Below, piece by piece: positions 38,837 through 47,462 of a DNA stretch of 64,000 bases (its first letter is position 1; each line of letters begins with the position of its first letter). Source of the stretch: Pseudomonadota bacterium (GTDB lineage Bacteria > Pseudomonadota > Gammaproteobacteria > Burkholderiales > Rhodocyclaceae). Under the pieces are notes generated by a model. That model was given only the letters and a program-made list of their open reading frames with translations, was not told the origin of the DNA and searched no databases. The DNA lies in contig JAGTRW010000009.1 of NCBI GenBank assembly GCA_018262095.1, positions 1 to 64,000 on the forward strand. The letters run 5' to 3'. The translations under genes and the position numbers were made by a program.

Positions 38837-39312
38837 TTCGCATCGGGCAGGGCAGCGACATCCATGCGCTGGTCGCCGGGCGCAAGCTGATCATCGGCGG
38901 CGTCGAGATTGCTCATGAGCGCGGCCTGCTCGGTCATTCGGATGCCGACGTGCTGGTGCACGCGATCATCGACGCGCTGCTCGGCGCGGCAGGGCTGGGC
39001 GACATCGGACGGCATTTTCCGGACAGCGACGAGCGTTATCGCGGCGCCGACAGCCGGGTATTGCTGCGCGCCACCCGCGATTTGCTCGGCGCAGCCGGTT
39101 GGACCATCATCAACGTCGATTCGACGATCAATGCGCAGCGTCCAAAAATGGCGCCGCACATCCCGCAGATGGTCGAACGCCTGGCCGCCGATCTGCAACT
39201 GCCGGCTGAGCGCGTCAACGTCAAGGCGAAGACCGCCGAAAGCCTCGGTTTTGTCGGCCGCCAGGAGGGGATTTCGGCCGATGCAGTGGCGCTGATCGAA
39301 GTGTTGCGCTGA
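38833..39312 (+). CDS. ispF: 2-C-methyl-D-erythritol 2,4-cyclodiphosphate synthase
   Basis: A 159-residue trimeric zinc enzyme. GQGSDIHAL contains the metal-binding Asp and His, [20 protein letters not shown] the second metal site, and [16 protein letters not shown] the nucleotide-binding end. It cyclises CDP-ME-2-phosphate. GGAGGGAA precedes the ATG within the end of ispD. The 243-bp gap that follows carries the ppdK promoter region; I could not pick a convincing promoter in it. Confidence 0.97.
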   Translation: MIRIGQGSDIHALVAGRKLIIGGVEIAHERGLLGHSDADVLVHAIIDALLGAAGLGDIGRHFPDSDERYRGADSRVLLRATRDLLGAAGWTIINVDSTINAQRPKMAPHIPQMVERLAADLQLPAERVNVKAKTAESLGFVGRQEGISADAVALIEVLR

Positions 39313-39555
39313 TCGGCTTTGCGCCGATCGCAGTGGGCGGTTTTCGGTGCGTCACAAATCGTCGCGCCGAAGTGCAGTTTGGCTTAAATGAGCGGTATTC
39401 AGTTGTGTTCCTTGCTATAGTTGTGCGCGCAAAGTTTCCTGCAAGTCGGAGTATGCAGGGTGAAAGTCGCGGTATTCATCGTTTCGTAAATTGCAAACCA
39501 AGAAATGCTATAAGCATTCCGTGCTGTCCCATTTTTCTGTTCAAGTGAGGTCAAT

Positions 39556-42276
39556 ATGTCAAATAAGTTTATTTACGTTTTTGGTCCATCGAAGACCGAA
39601 GGCGCCGCTGATATGAGGAATCTGCTTGGTGGCAAGGGGGCCAATCTCGCCGAGATGTGCCGCCTGGGGATTTCAGTGCCGCCGGGCCTCACTATCAGCA
39701 CTGAAGCGTGCACCGTCTACACGGAGCAGGGGGCATCGAGCGTGCAGCGGCTGATCGAAGCCGAGGTCAAGCAGGGCATGGCTTTCGTCGAACAGGAAAT
39801 GGGCAAGACCTTCGGCGACGCCGCCGACCCGTTGCTGGTTTCGGTGCGCTCGGGTTCGCGCGCATCGATGCCGGGAATGATGGACACGATCCTCAATCTG
39901 GGCCTCAACGACGAGGCGGTCGTCGGACTCGCCAAGAAATCCGGCAATGAGCGTTTTGCCTGGGACTCGTACCGTCGCTTCATCCAGATGTACGGCGACG
40001 TGGTGATGGGCTTGAAGCCCGTCGCGAAGGAAGATCACGACCCGTTCGAAGTGATCATCGACGAGATCAAGCAGAAGAAAGGCGTCGAACTCGATACCGA
40101 ACTCTCGGCCGACGACCTCAAGCAGATGGTCGGCGAGTTCAAATCGCTGATCCGCACCCGCCTCGGCCGCGAGTTCCCGAACGACCCGTGGGAGCAATTG
40201 TGGGGCGCCGTGATGGCGGTGTTCGAGAGCTGGAACAACGACCGCGCCAAGCTCTACCGCCAGATGAATGACATCCCCGATTCCTGGGGAACCGCCGTCA
40301 ATGTGCAGTCGATGGTTTTCGGCAACCTCGGCGAGCACAGCGGAACCGGCGTCGCCTTCACGCGCGACGCGGCTTCCGGCGAGGACATTTTCAACGGCGA
40401 ATTCCTGGTCAATGCGCAGGGCGAGGACGTCGTCGCCGGTATCCGTACGCCGCAGCAGATCACGCTCGAAGGCTCGCACCGCTGGGCAGAACTCGCGCAG
40501 GTCAGCGAAGGCGAGCGGGCGTCGAAGTATCCGTCGCTCGAAGAGCTGATGCCCGAGATCTACGCGCAGCTCTTGAAAACCGAGACGGCGCTCGAGACGC
40601 ACTACAAGGACATGCAGGACATCGAATTCACCATCCAGGAAGGCAAGCTCTGGCTGCTGCAGACGCGGTCGGGCAAGCGCGCCGGGCCGGCGATGGTGCG
40701 CATCGCGGTGGAAATGTTGAAGCAGGGGCTGATCGACGAAAAGACGGCGCTGCTGCGCGTCACGCCGGATCGCCTCAACGAACTGCTGCATCCGGTGTTC
40801 GATCCGATCGCCATCAAGCGGGCAACGTCGATCGCGCACGGCCTGCCGGCGTCGCCCGGCGCGGCGACCGGCCAGATCGTCTTTTTCGCCGACGAAGCCG
40901 AGGACTGGGTCAAGGCCGGCAAGGACGTGATTCTGGTGCGTCAGGAAACGTCGCCCGAGGATCTGCGCGGCATGGCGGTGGCCAAGGGCATCCTGACCGC
41001 ACGCGGTGGCATGACTTCGCACGCCGCGGTGGTCGCTCGCGGCATGGGCAAGTGTTGCGTTTCGGGCGCCGGCGCCGTTCGCGTCGACCCGCGCGCACGA
41101 ACGATGACGGTCGGCAGCAAAGTTTACAAGGAAGGCGACTGGATTTCGCTCGACGGGACTTCCGGCCAGGTTTATGAAGGCAAGGTACCGACGCGCGACG
41201 CCGAACTGTCGGGCGACTTTGGGACGCTGATGCAACTGGCAGACCGCTACAAGCGGCTGGCCATTCGCGCCAACGCCGACACGCCGGAAGACGCCAAGGT
41301 GGCGCGCAACTTCGGTGCGGTCGGCATCGGCCTGTGCCGTACCGAGCACATGTTCTTCGAAGGCGATCGCATCAAATCGGTTCGCGAAATGATCCTGGCC
41401 GACGATGAAGCCGGCCGCCGCAAGGCGCTGGCCAAGTTGCTGCCGATGCAGCGCGGCGACTTCGAGGGGCTGTTCCGCGAAATGAACGGCCTGCCGGTGA
41501 CCATTCGCCTGCTCGATCCGCCGCTGCACGAATTCCTGCCGCACGACGAAGCCGGCCAGAGCGCGATGGCCAAGGAAATGGGCGTTTCGTTCGAAGAGAT
41601 CAAGCACCGCGTCGACGATTTGCACGAATCGAATCCGATGATGGGGCACCGCGGTTGCCGGCTCGGCATCAGCTATCCCGAGATCACCGAAATGCAGGCG
41701 CGCGCGATCATCGAGGCGGCGCTCAACGCGCGTGCCGCGGGCAGCGACGTCAAGGTCGAGATCATGGTGCCGCTGGTCGGTACGGTGCGCGAGTTCAACG
41801 CCCAGGCCAAGGTCATTCGCGAGACGATAGACGCCGTCTTCAAGGAGCGCGGCAGCCAGATCGCCTACCTGCTCGGGACCATGATCGAAACGCCGCGCGG
41901 CGCGCTGGTCGCCGACAGCATCGGCAAGCAGGCCGAGTTCTTCTCGTTCGGTACCAACGATCTGACGCAGATGACGCTGGGCTTTTCGCGCGACGACATC
42001 GGCAAGTTCCTGCCGTTCTACCTGCGCGATGGCATGTACGAATGCGATCCGTTCGAGTCGATCGACCAGAGAGGCGTCGGCCTGCTGGTCAAGATGGCGG
42101 TCGAAAAGGGCCGTGCGGCGCGTCCGGGAATCAAGCTCGGCGTCTGCGGTGAGCACGGCGGCGATCCGGCGTCGATCGAGTTCTTCCATCGCGCCGGACT
42201 CGATTACGTGAGCTGCTCGCCTTTCCGCGTGCCGATCGCACGGCTCGCCGCGGCGCAGGCGGCGATCAGTAATTGA
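39556..42276 (+). CDS. ppdK: Pyruvate, phosphate dikinase
   Basis: A 906-residue three-domain enzyme. The N-terminal ATP-grasp region begins LLGGKGANLAEM. The central phosphohistidine domain has GGMTSHAAVVARGMGKCC with catalytic His489. The C-terminal TIM barrel ends with GVCGEHGGDPAS, including Cys864. It interconverts pyruvate, ATP and phosphate with PEP, AMP and pyrophosphate. GAGGT lies just before ATG 39556. It is transcribed towards the tartrate cluster, whose glycerate kinase product leads to PEP, so it may act there in the pyruvate- and ATP-forming direction. Confidence 0.97.
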   Translation: MSNKFIYVFGPSKTEGAADMRNLLGGKGANLAEMCRLGISVPPGLTISTEACTVYTEQGASSVQRLIEAEVKQGMAFVEQEMGKTFGDAADPLLVSVRSGSRASMPGMMDTILNLGLNDEAVVGLAKKSGNERFAWDSYRRFIQMYGDVVMGLKPVAKEDHDPFEVIIDEIKQKKGVELDTELSADDLKQMVGEFKSLIRTRLGREFPNDPWEQLWGAVMAVFESWNNDRAKLYRQMNDIPDSWGTAVNVQSMVFGNLGEHSGTGVAFTRDAASGEDIFNGEFLVNAQGEDVVAGIRTPQQITLEGSHRWAELAQVSEGERASKYPSLEELMPEIYAQLLKTETALETHYKDMQDIEFTIQEGKLWLLQTRSGKRAGPAMVRIAVEMLKQGLIDEKTALLRVTPDRLNELLHPVFDPIAIKRATSIAHGLPASPGAATGQIVFFADEAEDWVKAGKDVILVRQETSPEDLRGMAVAKGILTARGGMTSHAAVVARGMGKCCVSGAGAVRVDPRARTMTVGSKVYKEGDWISLDGTSGQVYEGKVPTRDAELSGDFGTLMQLADRYKRLAIRANADTPEDAKVARNFGAVGIGLCRTEHMFFEGDRIKSVREMILADDEAGRRKALAKLLPMQRGDFEGLFREMNGLPVTIRLLDPPLHEFLPHDEAGQSAMAKEMGVSFEEIKHRVDDLHESNPMMGHRGCRLGISYPEITEMQARAIIEAALNARAAGSDVKVEIMVPLVGTVREFNAQAKVIRETIDAVFKERGSQIAYLLGTMIETPRGALVADSIGKQAEFFSFGTNDLTQMTLGFSRDDIGKFLPFYLRDGMYECDPFESIDQRGVGLLVKMAVEKGRAARPGIKLGVCGEHGGDPASIEFFHRAGLDYVSCSPFRVPIARLAAAQAAISN

Positions 42277-42305
42277 CGGTGTTGCGAGCGAGTAGGTAAA
42301 GATAG

Positions 42306-42332
42306 CGCCAGTTCCCCGGAACTGGCGTTTTT
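42306..42332 (+). terminator. Rho-independent terminator of ppdK
   Basis: CGCCAGTTC pairs with GAACTGGCG across a 4-6-base C/G loop and is followed directly by TTTTT. It lies 30 bp after the ppdK stop. Confidence 0.9.
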
Positions 42333-42367
42333 CTGGCGCTGTTCATCGATGCCCGGAGTCTGGTCAC

Positions 42368-43660
42368 TTAGCCCGCAATAACGATGGCGCGGAAATCATT
42401 CACATTGGTTAGCGTCGGACCGGTCAGCAGCGAATCACCCAGTGCTGCAAAGAAACCATGGCCATCGTTGCGTTCCAGACTGTCGGTCGGACTGATGCCT
42501 TGAGCCCAAGCGCGCGCGAGCGTCTCAGGCGTAAGGAATGCTCCGGCGATTTCGTCCTGTCCATCAACACCGTCGGTGTCACCGGCAATGGCATGGACGC
42601 CAGATGCGCCTTGCAGCGCGATGGCCAGCGACAGCAAGAACTCAACATTGCGCCCCCCGCGTCCATTGCCGCGTACGGTGACCGTCGTCTCGCCACCGGA
42701 AAGAAGAACGCATGGCGGCGCGAAGGGCTGCTGGCGTTTGGCGACCTGCAAGGCGATGCCGGCCAAGACCTTGCCGACGTCGCGCGCTTCGCCTTCGATC
42801 GAGTCGCCCAGAATGTGACTTGCGAAGCCGTTTTGACGCGCAATTTCGGCGGCCGCCTCAAGCGCCATTTGTGGCGTCGCGATCAGCTTCGTTTCTATCG
42901 TAGGCAGTCGGGGATCGCCAGGTTTGATCGACTCAGCTTGGCCGCTTTCGAGCACCTCCAGAACGTGGCGCGGCGCGCTGATTTCATAGCGCCGTAAGAT
43001 AGCGAGCGCCTCCGCGCAGGTACTGGCATCGGGGACGCTTGGTCCCGAAGCGATATCGACCGGGTCGTCGCCGGGAACGTCAGAGATGATCAGATTCACC
43101 AGGCGTGCCGGATAACACGCAGCGGCCAAACGGCCGCCCTTGATCGCCGACAGATGGCGCCGAACGCAATTCATCTCGGAGATCGTGGCCCCGCTTTTGA
43201 GCAGCGCACGGTTGATCTCTTGCTTGTCTTTCAGAGAAAGGCCGGCCGCAGGCAAGGGCAGAAGGGCCGAACCGCCACCCGAGATCAGGCACAGCACCAG
43301 ATCGTCGGCAGTCAATCCGCTGACCAGTTTGAGGATCCGCGCGGCGGCCTCGTATCCCGCTGCGTCCGGCACGGGATGCGCCGCTTCGACGATTTCGATG
43401 GCCTTGCAGGCAACGGCGTAACCATAACGAGTGACCACCAGTCCTTCAAGGGGGGCGCCCTGCCAGCAATTCTCGACGGCACGCGCCATGGCCGCTGACG
43501 CTTTGCCGGCGCCGATGACGATCAGTCGGCCGCGCGGCGGATCCGGCAAATTGGGCGGAATGCAGAGCTCTGGCTGGGCGGCCGCGACAGCGGCATTGAA
43601 CATCTTTTTCAGGAGTTCGCGCGCGTCGCGACTTTCCGTTCTCTTGGCTTCGATCCTCAT
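42368..43660 (-). CDS. ttuD: Glycerate 2-kinase (MOFRL family; TtuD-like)
   Basis: A 430-residue protein with the GckA/MOFRL fold: VIGAGKASAAMARA, CLISGGGSALLPLP, MNCVRRHLSAIKGGRLA, and the C-terminal MOFRL motif ending in DGVDGQDEIAGAF. It phosphorylates D-glycerate to 2-phosphoglycerate; older annotation calls TtuD a hydroxypyruvate reductase. ATG 43660 overlaps the stop of a short frame. It belongs to the tartrate cluster: tartrate dehydrogenase can yield D-glycerate, which this enzyme channels to 2-PG and PEP. Confidence 0.9.
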   Translation of the reverse strand: MRIEAKRTESRDARELLKKMFNAAVAAAQPELCIPPNLPDPPRGRLIVIGAGKASAAMARAVENCWQGAPLEGLVVTRYGYAVACKAIEIVEAAHPVPDAAGYEAAARILKLVSGLTADDLVLCLISGGGSALLPLPAAGLSLKDKQEINRALLKSGATISEMNCVRRHLSAIKGGRLAAACYPARLVNLIISDVPGDDPVDIASGPSVPDASTCAEALAILRRYEISAPRHVLEVLESGQAESIKPGDPRLPTIETKLIATPQMALEAAAEIARQNGFASHILGDSIEGEARDVGKVLAGIALQVAKRQQPFAPPCVLLSGGETTVTVRGNGRGGRNVEFLLSLAIALQGASGVHAIAGDTDGVDGQDEIAGAFLTPETLARAWAQGISPTDSLERNDGHGFFAALGDSLLTGPTLTNVNDFRAIVIAG

Positions 43661-43758
43661 GTTTTCAACGCTCCGTATTCGATGACAGCGGCCTTGCCGA
43701 CGTCGCAGGTGGCCCACGTGCCGTCACCAGCAATGAGCGCTCTATTGTGGGTTTTCAC
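43657..43758 (-). other. Possible 33-codon ORF coupled to the glycerate kinase gene
   Basis: A frame starting at GTG 43758 (VKTHNRALIAGDGTWATCDV at its beginning) ends with a TGA that overlaps the kinase ATG. There is no ribosome-binding site and no recognisable family. It may be a real leader, the tail of a lost gene, or chance. Confidence 0.25.
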
Positions 43759-43779
43759 CGCATCTGCGCGGTAAGAAAT

Positions 43780-43814
43780 AGCGCGATCGCCCCATGGCCA
43801 GAGGCGATCGCGCT
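43780..43814 (-). terminator. Long hairpin downstream of the tartrate transporter gene
   Basis: AGCGCGATCGCC (43780-43791) pairs perfectly with GGCGATCGCGCT (43803-43814), loop 11 bases. On the minus strand it is followed by ATTTCTT. It lies 30 bp after the transporter stop and would end or attenuate that transcript before the glycerate kinase gene. Confidence 0.6.
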
Positions 43815-43844
43815 CATTTGACGCCTTCGTTGATAAAGGAAATG

Positions 43845-45125
43845 CTACTCGACTCTCTTCTTGCCCCACTTGGCCAGAGCCAGTGTCATGATTGCCGAGA
43901 GGACCAATAGCGCAGAAACGAAGTAGAGGCCGCCGGCGTAACTCCCGGTGGTCTGCTTGATCCAGCCGATCATCGCTGGCCCGGCAAAGCCGCCCAGGTT
44001 GCCGATCGAGTTGATCGTCGCAATGCCGGCAGCCGCCGCGGGCCCGGTCAGGAACAGCGTGGGCATCGACCAGAGCGGCGGCTTGGCCGAGCTGATGCCG
44101 ATGTTTACCAGGGTCAGCGTCAGGATGACGCCGATCAGACCGGTCGACCAGCCGGCCAGCGCCAAGCCTGACGAGGCAATCAGGCAGGCGAACACGACAT
44201 GCCAGGAGCGCTCGTTGGTCCGGTCGGAATGGCGCGACCAGAGCACCATGGCGACCACGGAAGCGATCGGCGGGATCATGTTGAGGTAGCCGACGGTCAT
44301 GGTCGACACGCCAAGCTGCTTGATGATCTGTGGCGCCCAGATGCCGAGCGTGTAGAGACCGGCGGAAGTCCCGAAGTAGATCAGCGCGAGCGCCAAGACG
44401 CGCGGATCGACCAGCGAGCGCCATACTGACGAGTGGGCTGCTCCGGCACGGGCAGCGACTTCGGCGTCCATGGTCTCGACCAGCCAGGCTTTTTCGTCTT
44501 CCGGCAACCATTTGGCCTTGGCCGGGCGATCGGTCATGTAGAAGAACGTGACGAAAGCCATGATCAGCGCCGGGACGGCTTCGAGGATGAACATCCACTG
44601 CCATCCTTTGATCCCCATCACCCCGTCCATTTGCAGCAGGGCAGCGGAAAGCGGCGAACCGAGCGCCACCGAGATCGGTGCAGCGGCCATGAAAATTGCC
44701 GTGACGCTGGCTCGGGATCGCTGCGGGAACCAGTAGCTCAAGTAAAGGATGATGCCGGGAAAGAACCCGGCTTCGGCGGCGCCGAGCAGGAAGCGCAGCA
44801 CGTAGAAGCTGGTTTCGCCGGCGACGAACGCCATCGTACCCGAGATGATCCCCCAGGTGAGCATGACGCGGGCAATCCACAAGCGAGCGCCTACCCTTTC
44901 GAGGATCAGATTGGACGGCACCTCGAAGATGAAGTAGCCGAGGAAGAAAATCCCGGCACCAAAGCCGTAGGCCGCCGGCGACAAGCCGATGTCCTTGTTC
45001 ATGCTCAGCGCGGCAAAGCCGATATTGACGCGATCGATGAAGGCGATGAAGTAGAGGAACATGATGAAGGGGACGATTCGCCAGAACAGCCGACGCAATG
45101 TTCGTTTTTCGACCGTGTCCGTCAT
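43845..45125 (-). CDS. ttuB: MFS transporter, anion:cation symporter family (TtuB-like tartrate carrier)
   Basis: A 426-residue protein with twelve spans. FIAFIDRVNIGFAALSMNKD and the GYFIFEVPSNLILERVGAR loop are typical of the ACS family, which includes tartrate, phthalate and hexuronate carriers. It imports an organic acid with protons. Assignment to tartrate rests on the adjacent tartrate dehydrogenase, glycerate kinase and LysR genes. Confidence 0.88.
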   Translation of the reverse strand: MTDTVEKRTLRRLFWRIVPFIMFLYFIAFIDRVNIGFAALSMNKDIGLSPAAYGFGAGIFFLGYFIFEVPSNLILERVGARLWIARVMLTWGIISGTMAFVAGETSFYVLRFLLGAAEAGFFPGIILYLSYWFPQRSRASVTAIFMAAAPISVALGSPLSAALLQMDGVMGIKGWQWMFILEAVPALIMAFVTFFYMTDRPAKAKWLPEDEKAWLVETMDAEVAARAGAAHSSVWRSLVDPRVLALALIYFGTSAGLYTLGIWAPQIIKQLGVSTMTVGYLNMIPPIASVVAMVLWSRHSDRTNERSWHVVFACLIASSGLALAGWSTGLIGVILTLTLVNIGISSAKPPLWSMPTLFLTGPAAAAGIATINSIGNLGGFAGPAMIGWIKQTTGSYAGGLYFVSALLVLSAIMTLALAKWGKKRVE

Positions 45126-45275
45126 GACAAGGCCTCCGCAGCGATGGATGACGCATTGTCAGAACCTGCGCTTCTTGTTCGGAAAACAACTGAAAAGACC
45201 GTTCCCTTTTTCATCACGAACCCCTCATATAAGTTTTGTATTCAAAGCGATGTCGAACAGGAAAAAACGGGAGGC

Positions 45276-46358
45276 TTAGCGGGGTGCGCTGCCCCCGAGG
45301 TCATCGCAGACGGCTTGGGTGACCTCGACGGTACCGGCCTTTCCGCCAAGATCGCGCGTATGCAACGCCGGATTGGCGGTCACCTTCTCGATGGCTTGCA
45401 TGACGCGCCTGGCCGCCTCGTTTTCACCCAGGTGCTCAAGCAACATCACGCACGACCAGAAAGTTCCGACCGGATTGGCCAGGCCTTTGCCCATGATGTC
45501 AAATGCCGAACCATGGATCGGCTCGAACATCGACGGGAAGCGGCGTTCGGGGTCGATATTGCCGGTTGGCGCGATTCCCATGCTGCCCGCCAGCGCGGCC
45601 GCGAGATCGCTCAGGATGTCGGCGTGCAGATTGGTCGCGACGATCGTATCGAGCGACGCCGGGCGATGAACCATGCGCACCGTCGCCGCATCGACCAGTT
45701 CCTTGTCCCAGGTGACGTCAGGAAATTCCTTGGCCACCGCCTTGGCCACCTCGTCCCACATCACCATCGCATAACGCTGGGCGTTGCTCTTGGTGACCAC
45801 CGTGAGCAATTTGCGCGGACGCGACTGCGCCAGCCTGAAGGCAAAGCGCATGATGCGTTCGACGCCGGCTCGGGTCATCACCGACAGGTCGGTCGCGACC
45901 TCGATCGGAAAACCCTGATGGACGCGACCGCCGACCCCGGCGTATTCGCCTTCGGAGTTTTCGCGCACGATCACCCAGTTGAGGTCCTCGGTCCGGCAGC
46001 GCTTGAGCGGCCCGTCGATGCCGGGAAGAATTCGCGTCGGGCGCACATTGGCATACATGTCGAAGCCCTGACAGATCTTGAGGCGCAGCCCCCACAAGGT
46101 AATGTGATCGGGGATGTCCGGATCGCCGGCCGACCCGAACAGTATCCCGTCCTTCTGGCGCAAGGCGTCCAGGCCATCGGTCGGCATCATTTCGCCATGC
46201 GCGCGGTACCAGTCGCCGCCCCAGCCGAAATTTTCGAACTCGAAGCGGAAAGTCGAACTGGTCGAGGCCAACGCTTCAAGCGCCTGTTGTCCTGCCGGAA
46301 TGACTTCCTTGCCAATGCCGTCGCCGGGAATGGTGGCGATCCGATACGTCTTCATCAT
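45276..46358 (-). CDS. ttuC: Tartrate dehydrogenase/decarboxylase (TtuC family)
   Basis: A 360-residue beta-decarboxylating dehydrogenase related to isopropylmalate and isocitrate dehydrogenases. IATIPGDGIGKEVIPAG opens the fold, VIVRENSEGEYAGVGGRVH and the substrate lysine/aspartate region SMFEPIHGSAFDIMGKGLANP follow. It oxidises tartrate (and D-malate) with NAD and can yield D-glycerate. ATG 46358 or 46355 are both possible starts. It is divergent from the LysR gene and followed after 150 bp by the carrier gene. Confidence 0.92.
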   Translation of the reverse strand: MMKTYRIATIPGDGIGKEVIPAGQQALEALASTSSTFRFEFENFGWGGDWYRAHGEMMPTDGLDALRQKDGILFGSAGDPDIPDHITLWGLRLKICQGFDMYANVRPTRILPGIDGPLKRCRTEDLNWVIVRENSEGEYAGVGGRVHQGFPIEVATDLSVMTRAGVERIMRFAFRLAQSRPRKLLTVVTKSNAQRYAMVMWDEVAKAVAKEFPDVTWDKELVDAATVRMVHRPASLDTIVATNLHADILSDLAAALAGSMGIAPTGNIDPERRFPSMFEPIHGSAFDIMGKGLANPVGTFWSCVMLLEHLGENEAARRVMQAIEKVTANPALHTRDLGGKAGTVEVTQAVCDDLGGSAPR

Positions 46359-46432
46359 TTTCTCCTGTTGGTCTGCGGTCGAGGTGATGAGGCACTTTAT
46401 GGATTTGACGGCTTCTTGGTACGCCTTTAGAC

Positions 46433-46447
46433 TTAATGCATTGTTAA
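46433..46447. promoter_or_regulatory. LysR-type binding motif between ttuC and the LysR gene
   Basis: TTAATGCATTGTTAA is a T-N11-A interrupted palindrome in the 102-bp divergent spacer, 14 bp before the regulator start. This is the expected position for a LysR recognition site that both autoregulates and activates the divergent gene. Confidence 0.5.
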
Positions 46448-46460
46448 CCTGAGATTAATA

Positions 46461-47387
46461 ATGAGCCTCGGCATCCAAGCTGCAGAACTCGGGTTTTTTT
46501 CCGCGCTGGCCACCTGCGGGAGCCTGAGCGCGGCCGCCCGCGAGCTTGGCATCACGACGCCGGCGGTCAGCAAGCGGCTGGCGCTGATGGAAGCGCGTAT
46601 CGGCGTGTCCTTGATCAACCGTACGACGCGGCGGATGAGCCTGACGCCGGAAGGCGAGGTCTTGCTCGAACATGCGCGGCGCATCCTGGCCGATCTTGAC
46701 GACCTGGACCAGATTCTGTCGATGTCAAAGGGGTCGCCCAAGGGCTTGCTGCGCGTCAACGCCACGCTCGGTTTCGGGCGCTTACAGGTGGCGCCGGTGA
46801 TCTCGCGTTACGTCCGCCAGTACCCGGAAGTCGATGTGCAGTTGCAATTGTCGGCGACGCAACCGGCGCTGACCGATGACCAGTTCGACGTCTGCATCCG
46901 CTTTGGCGAGCCGTCCGATACGCGCGTCATTGCCAAGCCATTGGCACCCAACCGGCGTCTGCTTTGCGCTTCACCAAAATACATCGAAAGTCACGGCGAG
47001 CCCAAGCTGCCACACGATCTGGTGCGCCATAACTGCATTTGCATTCGGCAGGGTGATGAGGCCTATGGCGTCTGGCGGTTGTTCTCTGGTCGCGCCTCCG
47101 ACCGGCTGGCGGAAGCCGTCAAGGTCCATGGCAACCTGGCGACCAACGACGGCGAAATTGCCGTCAATTGGGCGCTCGATGGCCATGGCATCCTGATGCG
47201 CGCGGAGTGGGACATCGACCGCTATCTGAAGAGCGGCCGTCTGGTTCAAGTGTTGCCTCAATTCCAGACTCCCGACGCCGATATCTATGCGATCTACCCG
47301 CAGCGCCATCAGCTGTCTACGCGTATCCGGACCTTTGTCGACTTTCTGGCGCAGTCCCTGGCACGCTTCAGGGCAAGTGCCGCTTGA
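46461..47387 (+). CDS. ttuA: LysR-family transcriptional regulator (TtuA-like)
   Basis: A 308-residue LysR protein. The helix-turn-helix is at residues 7-65 (LATCGSLSAAARELGITTPAVSKRLALME), followed by a substrate-binding domain. It is divergent from the tartrate dehydrogenase gene, the classical position of its target promoter. The co-inducer is probably tartrate or a related acid. Confidence 0.9.
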   Translation: MSLGIQAAELGFFSALATCGSLSAAARELGITTPAVSKRLALMEARIGVSLINRTTRRMSLTPEGEVLLEHARRILADLDDLDQILSMSKGSPKGLLRVNATLGFGRLQVAPVISRYVRQYPEVDVQLQLSATQPALTDDQFDVCIRFGEPSDTRVIAKPLAPNRRLLCASPKYIESHGEPKLPHDLVRHNCICIRQGDEAYGVWRLFSGRASDRLAEAVKVHGNLATNDGEIAVNWALDGHGILMRAEWDIDRYLKSGRLVQVLPQFQTPDADIYAIYPQRHQLSTRIRTFVDFLAQSLARFRASAA

Positions 47388-47462
47388 CGCCCTGACAGGC
47401 GGCCCGGTCGACGACTCGCGATACTTCGGGCGACCGAAACAGGGCACTTGCTGCGCTCCGGC

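Noticed and set aside
39673-42189. 838-codon open frame antisense to ppdK
   Set aside because: It mirrors the codon pattern of a highly conserved, G+C-rich gene on the other strand and contains no recognisable domain.
44433-46430. 665-codon plus-strand frame across the tartrate carrier and dehydrogenase genes
   Set aside because: Antisense to two clear family members; composition is the charged, repetitive kind expected of a reverse-frame shadow.
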